A DNA stretch of 64,000 nt from Sipunculus nudus (Eukaryota; Annelida; Sipuncula; Golfingiida; Sipunculidae), in the NCBI GenBank assembly GCA_026874595.1, contig CM049318.1, positions 49,254,750 to 49,318,749 on the forward strand, in the 5' to 3' direction. The notes beneath the pieces are model-generated. The model was not told the DNA's origin and searched no databases. It saw only the letters and a program-made list of their open reading frames with translations. The position numbers and the translations under genes are program-made. Within the stretch, counting starts at the first letter, position 1. Each line of letters begins with the position of its first letter. Shown here piece by piece: positions 41,641-55,010 of this stretch.

Positions 41641-42289
41641 GAGAGAGGTGATAGAGACGAGGGCTATTTGTATGAAAATTCAGGTCCTTCCGAAATGTTG
41701 ATTTGCCTGTTCACACAATTACCTTCAGCCAGAAGCCTTAAAACATGTCCATATGTTTAAATAACTTATTGTTTCGGATGAAACGGAAAAAATATTATCG
41801 AATCAATGCCGTTGATAACAATATTTTTTATGAATATTCTTTAGAGTATGTGAACAAATGCCAGACATTGTTGTATAAAATGTTCATATATATTTTTTCA
41901 CAATATTAAATTATACTGTTTGAAAAGGCAAAAAGCATCAAAAAGGAAAATAGTATTCAGCAGAGGGTTAACCGCACTCAGAGTCCTCCCCTTTCTACAT
42001 GTCAGTGTTTTTGTTAATTATGTAACGGCCATATTAAATTTGCGTTTACGGGCGCGCGATATGGAGATGCGATTTTTTGTTTGTTTGCTTTTGTTATTTT
42101 ATCATAAACCGTTTACCGGGCCCGCGGTATGCGGAATGCGATATGAGAAACACGCAAAATGGAATTTTCAGTAGGGAATTTGATCCGCACACATAGCAGT
42201 AAAGCGGCCATGGGCTCAGGTTACCATATATATGAACTATGGATCTAGCGGGTTTTTACAATATATTCTTCCGCCCGCCAAGTATATAC

Positions 42290-42385
42290 CCACCCGAGTT
42301 TAGATCGCATTCCGCACACTGCGTTCTGCTGCGTATTCCTCACACCGCGTTCTGCTGCCGCATTCCGCACACAGCGCGACAAATT
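42290..42385. repeat. Short tandem repeat CGCATTCCGCACAC
   Basis: Three diverged units of about 30 bp containing ATTCCGCACACTGCGTTCTG. Confidence 0.75.
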
Positions 42386-43560
42386 AACGCAGTTTTACCT
42401 GTCCATTCACCTAATTTCAACAGATAATGAGCACCGAGCTCTTTAATTCAGGTGTTAAACAGCTGTGAACATTTCTCTGACGGTTAAGTGATTCCATTCA
42501 ATATCCATCGCAATCTTAGGTAGGATTTGTTTTGTAACATGTCATGCTTTACTGAGCCTGATCAATATTTAACAAACACACAAGCACGCATGTTAGCATA
42601 AGGCGTAATCCTATCATCGCCCACCAATACCTCACGGGCTGTGTCCATAAGTTCATAATTTTTCAGTTAGACCAGGAAATCATTATATGCTCTGAGAATT
42701 TACTCACACTTTCACTGTTATGTGTATTGCTTTGTCCTCAGGTTTCATAGGTTCAAGTACGACACATCAGTGAAAACATGTCATTTTTTTTTTTTGGGGG
42801 GGGGGGGCGCAGTAACTGCGTTAAAGGTAATGATAAAAACCTCCTTTGTCGGCCTCTAATACGGACTTTTTGTAAGCCACATGAGAGCAAACAAAAACAG
42901 ACAAACACAAGCAGGTACTTCCTTTATCTTATATGTCCTCATGTTACCGACTAACACCTATCAGTTACAGTGATACCTCAAAGTTACGATGACCAACGGG
43001 ACCTCGGTAAAGTGGTCGTAATTTTGAGTTGGTTGCTAAACCGAGATGGTCGTTAGGTGAGGTTTTCCTGTATTTCATTATTTTTCAATAATTATCATGC
43101 TGGTACGCCAAACAACACAAAATGTAATGTTTTAAGAATATCTTTAATTTTTTTGTATGGTTGAATTTGAACCATATTTTTGGTATAGTAAGCGAGGAAA
43201 GTGTTATACCCAACGTTTTAGTTGGCCTCATCAGGATCTTTCAACGGGCGTGCACATAGAAATAAAAATTGAGGGTAACCAAAGCACAGTCGCACCGATG
43301 GGCGTTTGATACTGACAATAGCAGACAAACAGAAATATATTAATTATTTGTCGTATACATTCTTATACATTAATTCTCAAATACCTCCTTTTACATATAA
43401 GTGGACATTTGTGGGGGCAAAAACATGTGCACGGAATTACGGACCACTGCTACGCCTATTTTACAGTAGAACTGTTTCGTAACAAAGTTCAGAGGCTACA
43501 TTATTATAGACTCAGGATACGCTCTGTTTACTCTATAGAACATGACCAATGTGTCATCAC
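42386..43560. other. Gene-free stretch
   Basis: It holds a T/G homopolymer run (42782-42808) and a GACCTCGGTAAAGTGGTCGT block (42990-43070) related to 7320-7435. No coding signal. Confidence 0.4.
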
Positions 43561-43573
43561 TGTCGTATAGCCT

Positions 43574-43574
<1 letters not shown>

Positions 43575-43656
<82 letters not shown>
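43575..43656. repeat. (TA)n microsatellite
   Basis: Uninterrupted or nearly uninterrupted TA runs, directly left of the tandem duplication. Confidence 0.95.
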
Positions 43657-43659
<3 letters not shown>

Positions 43660-43660
43660 G

Positions 43661-44790
43661 TATATGCACAATAGATATATGACATTTATATACATTTATA
43701 TAACACCTATACGGTTACGTTACATGCCTGATTACGAGTCTATATGGTCTGAATAACAATATCTATATATAAACATATGAGAACATTACGCAACACGGCT
43801 TGTTTATTTACATGGTCACAAATGAAGAATAATTTGTAGGTGAATAAATGAATCAGCATGCTAATGGGAAAAAATGTTCCTCAGTAGAATATAAAAAATG
43901 AGGATTTTGATTGATGCACCTACTATTGTTTTGTTATTATAATCTAACTTTGTGCCTTGTTGTTTGTCCGTTGTATAGAATATGATTTATAGCTTCTTTC
44001 ATTGACAGCTGTGGCAGTAGTTCGATTTTCTATGACTAATGGATATAAATATACTTTAATGGATATAAATATACTATCATGGATATAAACATCCCACAAT
44101 GGATATAAATATGCTATAATGGACATATACATACTTTAATGGATAAAAGCATACTTGAATGGATATAAACATACTATAAGTGAAACACTGTATCAGGATA
44201 TACCTTATTTTAGGTACCTCTGTATCAATGTCGTTATATGCACAATAGATATTTGACATTTATATACATTTATATAACACCTATACGGTTACGTTACATG
44301 CCTGATTACGAGTCTATATGGTCTGAATAACAATATCTATATATAAACATATGAGAACATTACGCAACACGGCTTGTTTATTTACATGGTCACAAATGAA
44401 GAATAATTTGTAGGTGAATAAATGAATCAGCATGCTAATGGGAAAAAATGTTCCTCAGTAGAAAATAAAAAAAATGAGGATTTTGATTGATGCACCTACT
44501 ATTGTTTTGTTATTATAATCTAACTTTGTGCCTTGTTGTTTGTCCGTTGTACAGAATATGATTTATAGCCTCTTTCATTGACAGCTGTGGCAGTAGTTCG
44601 ATTTTCTATGACTAATGGATATAAATATACTTTAATGGATATAAATATACCATCATGGATATAAACATCCCACAATGGATATAAATATGCAATAATGGAC
44701 ATATACATACTTTAATGGATAAAAGCATACTTCAGTGAAACACTGTATCAAGATATACCTTATTTTAGGTACCTCTGTATCAATGTCGTT
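43661..44790. repeat. Recent tandem duplication, about 570 bp per copy
   Basis: Copy 1 (43661-44234) and copy 2 (44235-44790) are nearly identical, both starting TATATGCACAATAGATAT and ending TCTGTATCAATGTCGT. Each contains an 18-bp sub-repeat AATGGATATAAAYATACT (44037-44178 in copy 1); copy 2 has lost about one unit. Chance open frames recur in both copies. Confidence 0.95.
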
Positions 44791-45529
44791 CGTTAATTCG
44801 ACACTGAATCTTAATGAGATCTATTGGAATATGATATAATGTATGCATGTATAATATTATGTAATTATATATACAATGGGATAAAATGCAATATTTAATA
44901 TATAGCTGGTCATTTTATTTACATCGATCAGCTTGCACCGCATGCCCAAATAGAAGTGTTCTTCAACTATTCAAGTAAATATCATAAAAACAAAGGACAA
45001 ATGCTGTGTTATGAGACATTCATACGACCACCCGTGGGCGGCATTATATAAACGTTTACTTGAACATCAACATGGTACTATATCAGGTAGTAAGGTGTGG
45101 AGGTTACTTCGTCTGAGCGGTTGTGGTTTCAGCTGGAGTCGATAAATACATAGCTCTCCAATGATATTGCCACGAGACGAGCCGTTTGCAGAACCAAAAT
45201 AGCCTAAAGACTATCTGTATAAAACATGCCGCAACCGTACGACTTTGTGCAGCATCTGTCAGATTTATCATCACAAAATGGCCTTGAAAGGTTGCTAGAG
45301 CTCTCTCTGTAGGACAGTGAAAGAATATGTTATTATGTCAAAACCGGAAAAGGTGCAGAAAAAATGCTGTCACATATAATTAACAATCATCTTGCGTAAC
45401 TGACTATTCTTGTCAGCAAGAAGGCAAAAAAGTAACATACATTTCTGGTTTAAAGAGAGATTAAAGATTCAAGCTGACATGGCTCTTCACCATTAATGAA
45501 AATCATTTTATGTAATAAATCAAAATTTC
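44791..45529. other. Gene-free stretch, nothing recognised
   Basis: AT-rich sequence without coding signal or obvious repeat. Confidence 0.4.
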
Positions 45530-45760
45530 CTCCGCCAGGAGGGTATGCGCTGTGTGTGTTTGTATGTGTTCTCACACAATCAAGAACAGAATCTCATTAA
45601 ATTTACAGGATATTTCGGGAATTGACCAATGAGGAATCGACTAGATTTTGGTCTGGATCCGGGACATGACCCAGAGTCAGGAACGTCATCAAGAAATATT
45701 CACAATATATTCTGGAAATATGAGCCGAATAAGTGAATGCAAACATAGTTTTGGGAGTAT
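45530..45760 (+). repeat. Dispersed repeat family R2, copy 2
   Basis: CAGGAGGGTATGCG, a GT-rich run, ACAGAATCTCATTAAATTTA, CATCAAGAAATATTCACAA. It runs into the inverted repeat that follows. Confidence 0.7.
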
Positions 45761-45770
45761 CCTGCGATAT

Positions 45771-46318
45771 AGACTGGTACCCTGCTCTATTAAGGCCCTC
45801 AAGCCAAGCACAGAGACAGGCGTACAACGCCATCTTCAGTACTCCCAGTTGCAACTCCTGACCTACCTGTAGACTGGTTCCAACTCCAGTTTGTACGCTC
45901 ACACCGATTGTCATGGACGTTCTCGCGATCCTGGCCGGTTATCCGTGAAGATTACTTATAAAATTATTTTCTTTAGTTATTTAAAGTTTCCAAATATTGA
46001 AAAATTAGTTTTTTGCACAAAAATTGACTGATGGATGTATAGATGATACGAATCATACGATATACTGAATACTTGATATTCCACTGTACGTGGCATTGGT
46101 TTATTATCAATATCTATTAATCTAATCATAAATGTCCCACGAAATGTACAGCTAACTTTCAACAACTTCTCTGAGCAAACGAAATGCTTATTTTTATCAT
46201 ATATGATTCAGACTTGAGTTGGAACCAGTCTGCCGGGAGTCCTGAAGATGGCGTTGTACGCCCGTCTCTATGATTGGCCTAGAGCAGCGGTGCCATAATA
46301 GAGCGGGGTACCAGTCTA
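45771..46318. mobile_element. Large inverted repeat / MITE-like element, arms about 110-125 bp
   Basis: The left arm 45771-45895 and right arm 46213-46318 are inverted copies. The outer 22 bp (AGACTGGTACCCTGCTCTATTA) match with one mismatch, and the arms share GGCGTACAACGCCATCTTCA. The loop is about 317 bp, AT-rich, non-coding. Confidence 0.8.
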
Positions 46319-48770
46319 CCTGCGACAGGGACCCCCTCAAGACGGAGGCTTGCATTTCTTAGGATGCAGATTTTCAAATTATATATGTTTTATTTATTGC
46401 ATACGTTTATTATTCAGCGCCTTATGATGTTTTCACTATACATAAATTAATGAAAGTAAAGATAATGCTTGTTAAGTATGGAAAACGAACAGCTGTACAT
46501 GTACAGCATGTCTGTCCGCACATCAATCATTTAATTACACGTGATTGAACTGCTTATGTAAGTAACATCCACGGATAAACAGTCAAAACAGGTAGACGTC
46601 TTATGTAGAGATAATAATAAAAGTCTAAACAACCTGTCTGACAGTTCCATATGGGACATCAGTTTAATAACAGACACACACACATACCTCTCTGATATAA
46701 CGTACTCTATACGATATAAATATAATATTAACGTACTATGTAATGGAATGTTGTACATTTCCAATACTGGGCACGAATTCGTGCAATGAAACAGATAAAA
46801 CGACATAGCCGCGTCACTTCACGAAGGCAGCAATGCGCCCGCGCCATGAACTCTCGTTCGGGGTCACTGACGTCAAAATCGAATCCGGTTATTCGTGTAA
46901 GTCAACCTTGAAATATGTCATGAACTGCGTATAAAGAATGCTATATAATCAACTGATTGGGAATACTAGAGACAGGGATAAAGCTACACCAGGCACGCCA
47001 AGAACTATAAATTATGAACCATACATAAAAAGGTCTATAATAAGGCAATAGAATATGTGTCTAGTTATAAGGAACTTAATATCCAATATGTATTTATTCG
47101 TTGTAGCAATGCTGGGTCACTTGCGTGCATATAACTTCTCCTACCAGCTACACACAAAATTCCTGTCATATATCAGCTTTGGATGTTCACATATATACCG
47201 AATGCTAATACTGAGTACATTAAACCAGCAATAAACAGAAACATGATGTATTAGCCCGTGCATTTATTTATTGAATAAAGTACATTTCTTTGTTATTTGG
47301 CTTTTGGAGAACTGAGTTCTTTGCCTTAACCGCATAGTTTTAAGAGCCAGTGGGTTTTCTTGTGTCATAACATAAGGTGATTGCCATCTTACATTTTAGG
47401 ATTTTCTCTACTATGTTTATACTCTGACACTTAATCAACTAATTCAACATAAATTATATCCATTCTTTAAAATAAATTCGTGACAGGAGTAATTTATGTA
47501 TCTTGAATTTACTTCGCTCCTTACAAGTCACATGCATTGATAGTTTCGTCATCATCCCATGCCTTACTGTTCAAGTGTTTTTTTTTATACTTTTTTGTGG
47601 AGGTAACCTCTTATTTTTAATGCTGGCTAAACTATGTGTTATGTTAATCTGCAGAATTCCATTCCGGTGTCGGACTCTGTTACAGATTATTATCCTGGCA
47701 TCAACAAGGCTCTGCGCAACGCAACTGCGGTTCCTTGGAATGTACCACGGAGAAAACTTCGAAGGGCGTGAGTGAAACACGCTGTTGGGCACGGTCTCCC
47801 AATTAAACCTGCAGCGGTCTCACCCTGGGAGGGAACCGACCGTGAAAAATCTCACAGTCTCGCGGCTTAGATTATAATTCACCATGTCTCTGCTTTGAGC
47901 CCTGTGGTCGATTTCTAGACAGCAGAAGCCGATTCAATGCCTTTAGTTTTATCCGGAGCACTTTTGAAAAATATGAATTGACAAATTGTGTGAATGGCAG
48001 AATGAAAATTATTAGCAAATGAAAAAAATGAGATCAAATGTTTTATACAAGTGTTTCCTTTCCTTTGCCATGACGTGAACTTTATGCTATGCACTGCTAC
48101 CTTCACGTTATTACAAAATGCATTAGGCGATGATGGAATACACAAACAAATAATTAGAAAACAACAGAATGAATAAAGTGACCCCAATAAAGCACGCCAT
48201 ACAGGTGAAAAATATTAATTTTATGAAATGTTTTACCTTAAAGATAATATACTGATTATCAGTCTTTATGGCAATTTCTCAAAACAAGAGCTGATCTGAA
48301 CGGCTGATGGAGTATTGAAGCCATTCACCAAGCCGGCCTCTTTTCACTTTTTTTACAGATTTACTTTACACATTTAACTCCATTTGGCTTGAATTTCCTT
48401 TTGACATATATAACTTAAATTCTCTCCATTTTTATCAGAACTCTAGAATTTTTCTTTTTCGAGTGAAATTATTTTCTTTAATTTGCCACACTCCAATTTA
48501 TCTCATGTAAGTAGTAAAGTTATCGTTTCCATAAACTAGAGCTCATCCTTTAAAATAATGAATTCAAACAGAATGTTGTGATTGGCTCATATCATTTATA
48601 TCCCCATGGGCATTCAGGTCCACGAGTTTTGGAAGAGAGGGAATTACTGTTACTACAGAGGGATTATAATACCCTGACAAATTCTCGGCAGTCCATATAA
48701 GAAGTGTCAAGTGACAGCGTACTTATAGGCCATGAGGCATTGTCAAAATGACGAAAATCATTGGGCGTTA
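46319..48770. other. Gene-free stretch, nothing recognised
   Basis: AT-rich. Short stop-free frames show no domain or splice support. Confidence 0.35.
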
Positions 48771-49020
48771 CGGTGCGATCTTCGGAACAAGATGTAAAGG
48801 CACTCTGACGCTTGTACGCTGGCCGTAGTCTCTAATGTCAAAAGCCGAAATGTCTCTACGAACCCATCCCGAAAAAATCATTGATCCGCCGCTGCAGAAC
48901 AGCCCCGGAACCTCGTGGCTTGTTACCGCTGAACCACAGCTCCTTATAAGTGACCTATATCGTGTTAAGGTCCGGGCGAAAGAAAAACTGACAACCAATG
49001 GTAAGGAAAGTCACAACTGA
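48770..49020. repeat. tRNA-SINE-like repeat
   Basis: ACAAGATGTAAAGGCACTCTGACG is shared (nearly) with 1452-1475, and AAATCATTGATCCG with 1559-1572. On the minus strand TGGTTCAGCGGTAAC and GAGGTTCCGGGG resemble pol III A and B boxes. Confidence 0.5.
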
Positions 49021-49385
49021 AGTAAAGGTATAAAGATCAGATAAGGATTTGACCCAAATATTACCACTGCCACCGGTAATTATCTCAATATATAAAAAGA
49101 AATCTTACACTGGAGTAGGACTAGTGTTTCTCCTTCATAGAGAGCTACAGAAAATGAAAGCATAGCCTACATGCGAAAATATGTCTCTGAAGAATATGTT
49201 TTGCTCTGACTGCCAGGGAAACCTTGTTTTTATTTGTAGAAAGTATTTTTACTTTTACGATATGTATGGGACCCGCATTTTACAACACATAAAACTGAAC
49301 AAAATGAGTGAAGGTCAAGACACAAGTCCTATCACATATTATGCTGACTTACATATTTTAGTAATTTTTGCAATTTCCTAATTAA

Positions 49386-49387
<2 letters not shown>

Positions 49388-49438
<51 letters not shown>

Positions 49439-49734
49439 GAAAAAATCTAATCTTGTCATAAATATACGAACACAAAGTAATGAACAGCATAAAAACGCAA
49501 CCTTGTGTAGCCAAGTCGACCTTGGATGCGGGGGATTGATGGTTTCTTGTGAATACCGATGTACATGTCAGACTATTAACTAGGATCAATATTTTAGGTA
49601 CTAGTATACAGCAGAATTCGAGGTGATATAAAAGTATATGAAATAATCGATAAATAATCGATCATCTGTCGTTTTTATTTTTCAATCATCGATTATGATT
49701 TTAAAACCAATTTCTATCACATAAATAAAAATTA

Positions 49735-49794
<60 letters not shown>

Positions 49795-49985
49795 GATTTT
49801 ACAAGGTATGGACCGAACGTTCGGCTTATTTAATACTTAGGCCGTGCATGTTTCTTAGTGTGACAGAGCCACGTTTTTAATATGCCTTGACCAAATGCTT
49901 AAAAATTTACTCAAAAGAATAATGAGAATAAGAAGAGATGAGCACAAACCCTCTTGCGGAGGAAATAAATAAATAAATAAATAAA

Positions 49986-50040
<55 letters not shown>
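49388..50040. repeat. Cluster of three (TA)n microsatellites
   Basis: TA runs at 49388-49434, 49738-49791 and 49993-50038. Confidence 0.95.
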
Positions 50041-50041
<1 letters not shown>

Positions 50042-50720
50042 ATCCTTTCCTTTGGAGATTAAATGGATTTAATCAGGCAACATTGTTTAATAAAATAAAG
50101 GTCCTCTTTCCGAAGACGTGCGAACAACATGATATTCAGACTTTGTATTATGCAATATGCGGCTGAAGCTGTTTTGGTTCTCCTTGAGAAGGCATGATCT
50201 ATGTGACCCTATAACCACAATTTGTGTAATGTACTACAAAGAAGCGTGGGTGTCGTCATGAGCGCCATTCTGTCCTGTCTGACGAGCCGTGAAGTGTAAA
50301 CATCTTACCTGAAAGATTGCCGGATGTGGCCATTAATTTTAAGGCCATGACCGCTAGAGGAGACTCAAAGTGATGTGATATATTGCGCTGCTAGAAATGA
50401 CAGCAGACGACCTGTGAGTGTTTGGTAGCATCTGTACGGCACTACCGTAAACACCCGTTTTTAATTCATTGATTTATGTAAAACCTGATTTTTCCTTATT
50501 CTATTTTGTAACCGCTGCAATTTTCTTTACAAAAAAGAAAATGAACTGGAACCCACTTTTTCCTATTTATCATTTACTGAGAAAGACAAACAGACAGACA
50601 GGCGTGGGTATGTTCGGAAATATATCCACCATCCTCTCGATGAGGTATACTCCTTTAAAAGACGTTTACCTAAAGTCACAACTTGCATGTATATAATATA
50701 CAACGAAACAGTAATCCACA

Positions 50721-51105
50721 ACATTCGAGTCCTAGAGGTTCCGAGTCAGCCCTCGAGTCCGAGTCATTTGGAACCAGAGTCCAAGTCCGAGTCCATACAA
50801 ATCTCAATACTTATAGAAATTTCAGATTATTTCAATAATTAATTTCAATAAGGAAATTTGAGATTCTCATGTTAATTTTCATCTTAGTTTACACATGCTC
50901 TTTACTTGATTGAGTACATTTAGCGCCCGATGCAGGGTTAGTAAAGTAAGAGTTTTTAAAGTAAGAGCTTTTTTTCTATTGGACTCGAGATGGGCTCGCC
51001 CTGTGTTCTTGAGTCCTTACCTCCGAGTTCGAGTACAAGTCCGAGTTCGAGTCTCTAAAAATGTTGGCTTGCGTCCGGACTGACTCGGACTCCTACATTA
51101 CTGCC
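50721..51105 (+). mobile_element. GAGTCC-rich element, copy D
   Basis: Starts ACATTCGAGTCC and ends ACTCGGACTCCTACATTACT. GAGTCCGAGTC-type blocks at both ends flank an AT core. Same family as copies A, B and C. Confidence 0.7.
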
Positions 51106-52137
51106 AAGAAATATAGAGTATAAATAATTATGTGTATGTTTATATTGTGACAACAATAAAACCAAGATAATGATGTCATGAAAATAAAAACTGCTGTCAG
51201 TCGTATTAGTTTGCACATTCTTAAGGCATGAGAAGGTGAGTTATTGCGGTGGCGGCCTCGTAGATACGGGGTCAGGACTCCCGTAACATGTTTACCACAT
51301 GCGGTAACTCCTTGTCGTACTCACTGGGGAGAGAAGAATGGCGCAAGGAAAATAATACATTTATTATACGCGTTTTCTTGATAAACAGGAACGGCAGACC
51401 TATTGACACTGTGTCCATAATTAAAGTAAAGTTTTTATTTTATCAGATGGATTTCTTTGAAGAAGGTAGGATAATTAGTTACTGGCATATTCTACAATGA
51501 AATGTTTTCTTCGCATGTACTGTGTGACTCATGCATATATTTCGTTATTTTGCATGATCCTGTACCTTAAGCTTTTTGCTTTAGCTTGAGATGAAAATAA
51601 TTGCCACATTTTTAATGGACATATTTGCCTGGTCACAATCTGTGGTTCATTAATCTAGTCCCATCTTGGAACATTTGGCGATCGGGAAGGCTTTAGGGGG
51701 AAACGGTGGTTACACGCGACCTGACGCAGTATACGGCGTAATTACTGCAAATTTAACGGAGGGGGAAATTTGGCAATTTCTCAATATACAGTAAGCTAAA
51801 ACAGTAGATATTCGGTAAAATCTGAAGTTTCAGCCCGCTGTGTTTAACAGTTATTGTCTTACAAAATGTAAATGAACGCTTATTACTATATCTTGTAATC
51901 ATATGCTAAAGATGTTTCACAGAGACATCGTTCCCTAATAACAGCCCTCGGTATGATACCTTGTAATTAACATACCGCAGGTGTATTATTTGCGGCTGGT
52001 GGCTGCGTGTGTATATGTCTGTAGGTCATTATTTTGTATATATTGCGAGTATCACATATTTGTAACAAAACTGCGATGGGCGTAACGTCATTAAAGAGAA
52101 ATTATCTTAGTGGGAGACTCATTTAATGCCAGACAAA
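51106..52137. other. Gene-free stretch, nothing recognised
   Basis: AT-rich unique sequence with no coding signal. Confidence 0.35.
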
Positions 52138-52144
52138 GACTGAC

Positions 52145-52196
<52 letters not shown>

Positions 52197-52219
52197 CAGA
52201 CAGACAGACAGAGAGGGAC

Positions 52220-52256
<37 letters not shown>

Positions 52257-52660
52257 GACAGACAGACAAACAGAGACAGACAGACAGAACAAATGAGAAA
52301 ATCCATACAAGACAGAGAAAAGGAGAAATACAGACAGACAGGACAAAGAGAGAAAATCCATGCGGGCGAGAGCGAGAGAGACAGAGAGACAAAGAGACAG
52401 ACAGAACAAATAAGAAAATCCACACAAGACAGAGAAAAGAAGAAATAAAGACAGATAGAACAAAGAGAGAAAATCGGCGCTTGCGAGCGGCGCATACGGG
52501 CGCTGGCGAGAGAGTCAGAGAGACAAATAGACAAACAGGCAGGCAAGCAGGCAAAAACAGAAGGTAAAGTGAAAGAAAGAAAGAATAAAAAGAGCTACAG
52601 AGGGAGGAATGCATTGAAAAAAAAAGAAAGAAAAAGAAGAGAAGAAAATACAAAAAAAAT
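52138..52660. repeat. Polypurine/GACA tract of about 520 bp
   Basis: (GA)n, then (GACA)n and diverged copies of an about 60-bp unit with AGAAAATCCATACAAGACAGAG. Stop-free in several frames because of the composition. Confidence 0.9.
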
Positions 52661-53594
52661 ATCGCGTTATATACAAACATATGTTTAACAGTATTCCCTC
52701 TCGGTATGGTTTGGTATATCATTATTATCCAACAAATCTTATCTGATGATTCAATGTTTGTATGAATTTTGTCAATTTGTAGAGCGACATTAATGCCCAC
52801 CTAGAAACGTGTGATCGTGGTCAGATCTACCAAATATCTACGGTAGGAATCCTTCAGATGTCAAAATTAAAAATTTAACAATGTATCATTAAAAAAACAT
52901 AAAAGGACTATATTAATACTCACCGGTTGTGATAAGATCATATGTTCAGCCTGTGGTGTGGGAGGAAAGACCTTTCGTATCTATATATCCCACCGTAAAC
53001 CAGGACTCAACAAAACTGAGGCGCGGTTTGCGGTGTTTGGTCGAGGAATGCCTGGCGAGCAGTCCTTTCTATGTCAGGTAGTTAACAGGTATGATAAAAC
53101 CCGATTATTCAGAATCTGTAATGATCACAATACTTCTTGCACAGTTCGGCAAAAAGATGCCTTCGTTTATTTGGGTACAACCATGCGTGAACGCTGACAA
53201 TACGACAAGTTGTGGCGCGCACAGATATAAACGACATGTTGTGGTTGTTCGTGTACGCCGGCGGTATTCTACAGGGGTTACAGCTCCCAGGGCCTGCCGA
53301 CATATAACGATGATTCCCATGAAATTCACCCAGTAAACACGCCGTGTCCCTCTGTCTGAATAACCCTGTCCTCCAGTATACTAGAATAAAACTACGGAAG
53401 ATCAGTGATAAAATCTGTCCATACATTAACCGTATCTGCCGTTACACTTGCGCACATGAGCGATTGTGTTTATTTGGTATAACACCCGGTAACATCAATC
53501 TTTATCGAACTCTAGTTGGTATTCCTGTGGGTTTTCTAATGAAAAATGTGGTCAAAGTCAAGTATAATTTGCAAGATAGTTATGTAAGTTCATG

Positions 53595-53890
53595 TTTACC
53601 TCCGAAAGAAGGGTATGCGTTCATCCCCGTTCATGTATTTGTGTGTGTTTGTATGTTTACTTACAACATAACTCGCACAATCATAAACAGAATCTCATAA
53701 AATTTATTTTCAGGGCAATTCGGGAATTAGCCAGTGAAAGATCGATTAGATTTTGCACATGATCCGAATACAAGTCATCGAGGAAAAGTCACAATTCTTA
53801 AGTCAGTTATGCATGAGTGAACATGGGAATATAGGCCGAATAAGTTATTGTGGAGGCTTCCATTCATTAGAATGCAGATTTCCAGTTGAT
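53595..53890 (+). repeat. Dispersed repeat family R2, copy 3
   Basis: GAAGGGTATGCGTTCATCCC, then ACAGAATCTCATAAAATTTA and ATTCATTAGAATGCAGATT. Confidence 0.7.
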
Positions 53891-54469
53891 AACGAGTTTG
53901 CCCGTAAAGACACGTAACAAAAGATATAATTAATTTCTTAAATTATTTTCTCAACTATTTTGAATATATGTCGCATTCAAAGCTACATATAAACGTTTCC
54001 ATGTATTTATGTCAACTAATATCGAACAGCTTTGTATATGTATAGGCAAACTGCTCTCTAGGCATAACAAACGTAGGAACAGGACTACAAATTTCATTTT
54101 CTTAAAGATCCAAATGTTGATCCATGTTAATTAATAGATAAGCGCCTACGAATCCTGGACATGGATTGGGTCCCCTGTCACTGTCTTAGTGAGAGCACAC
54201 GCTGCTTCACTGGACCAACCAGCAGACTGGAGAACCAATTCATTTCCTGAACAATGTAAAGGTTTTCATGTGATCATTACGTCCAATGGAGGAACCGACT
54301 ATTACTCCCTGTAATGGAATACTTATTAACCTAATAAATAATAAAACGACAGTCACAGAATGTAGACAAAAACAGAAGATTGATGAGCGAGATAACGGTT
54401 TATTCATGAAGTTTAACATTCCTTTGGCGGCTTTTACACACAAACAATAATTTTAGATATGCTGTATAT

Positions 54470-55010
54470 TATTATTATTAAAACAATCTTTATTCATTTT
54501 ACATGGATTGTACAACTAGCTATAATAACTAATAAGAAGAACTCTCCATGGTTTTGGATGGTGGTGTATGGTAGTCTACAGAGCGCTCAATAGAGGTGGA
54601 GAAAACCGGTAACCCGGAGAAAACAACCGACTTGGACGAGCCACCACAACCTGGATCGCCAGCGGAGAGAGACGAGCGTATTACCACTCCACTGTATATA
54701 AATAATCTTATAATATTTTTATTATAAGTAGTACTACTACTATTAATATAATAATTAGTTTTATTATTGGTTTCATTATTATGATTATGCTTATGGTGAT
54801 TATGAGTATGATTATTATTATTACAATTATTATAATTATGATTATTATAACTATAATTATAATTATTATTACTGTTGTTATTTTATTACTGTTATTATTA
54901 TTACTGCTATTGTTATTGTTATTATTCTTATTCTTATTATTTTTTTAAATTATTATTATTATTATTGTTACTGTTTTCATTACTGTTATTTTTATCATAA
55001 TTATATAATG
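54470..55010. repeat. ATT-rich region with a SINE-like fragment
   Basis: (ATT/TTA)n-rich from 54690 to 55000. At 54560-54690 it includes GGAGAAAACCGGTAACCCGG, the inverse of the motif at 40377. Confidence 0.75.

Noticed and set aside
52091-52800. Ser/Leu/Cys-rich and Arg/Glu-rich open frames of 112-225 codons
   Set aside because: They follow from a polypurine GA/GACA tract; low complexity, overlapping on both strands.
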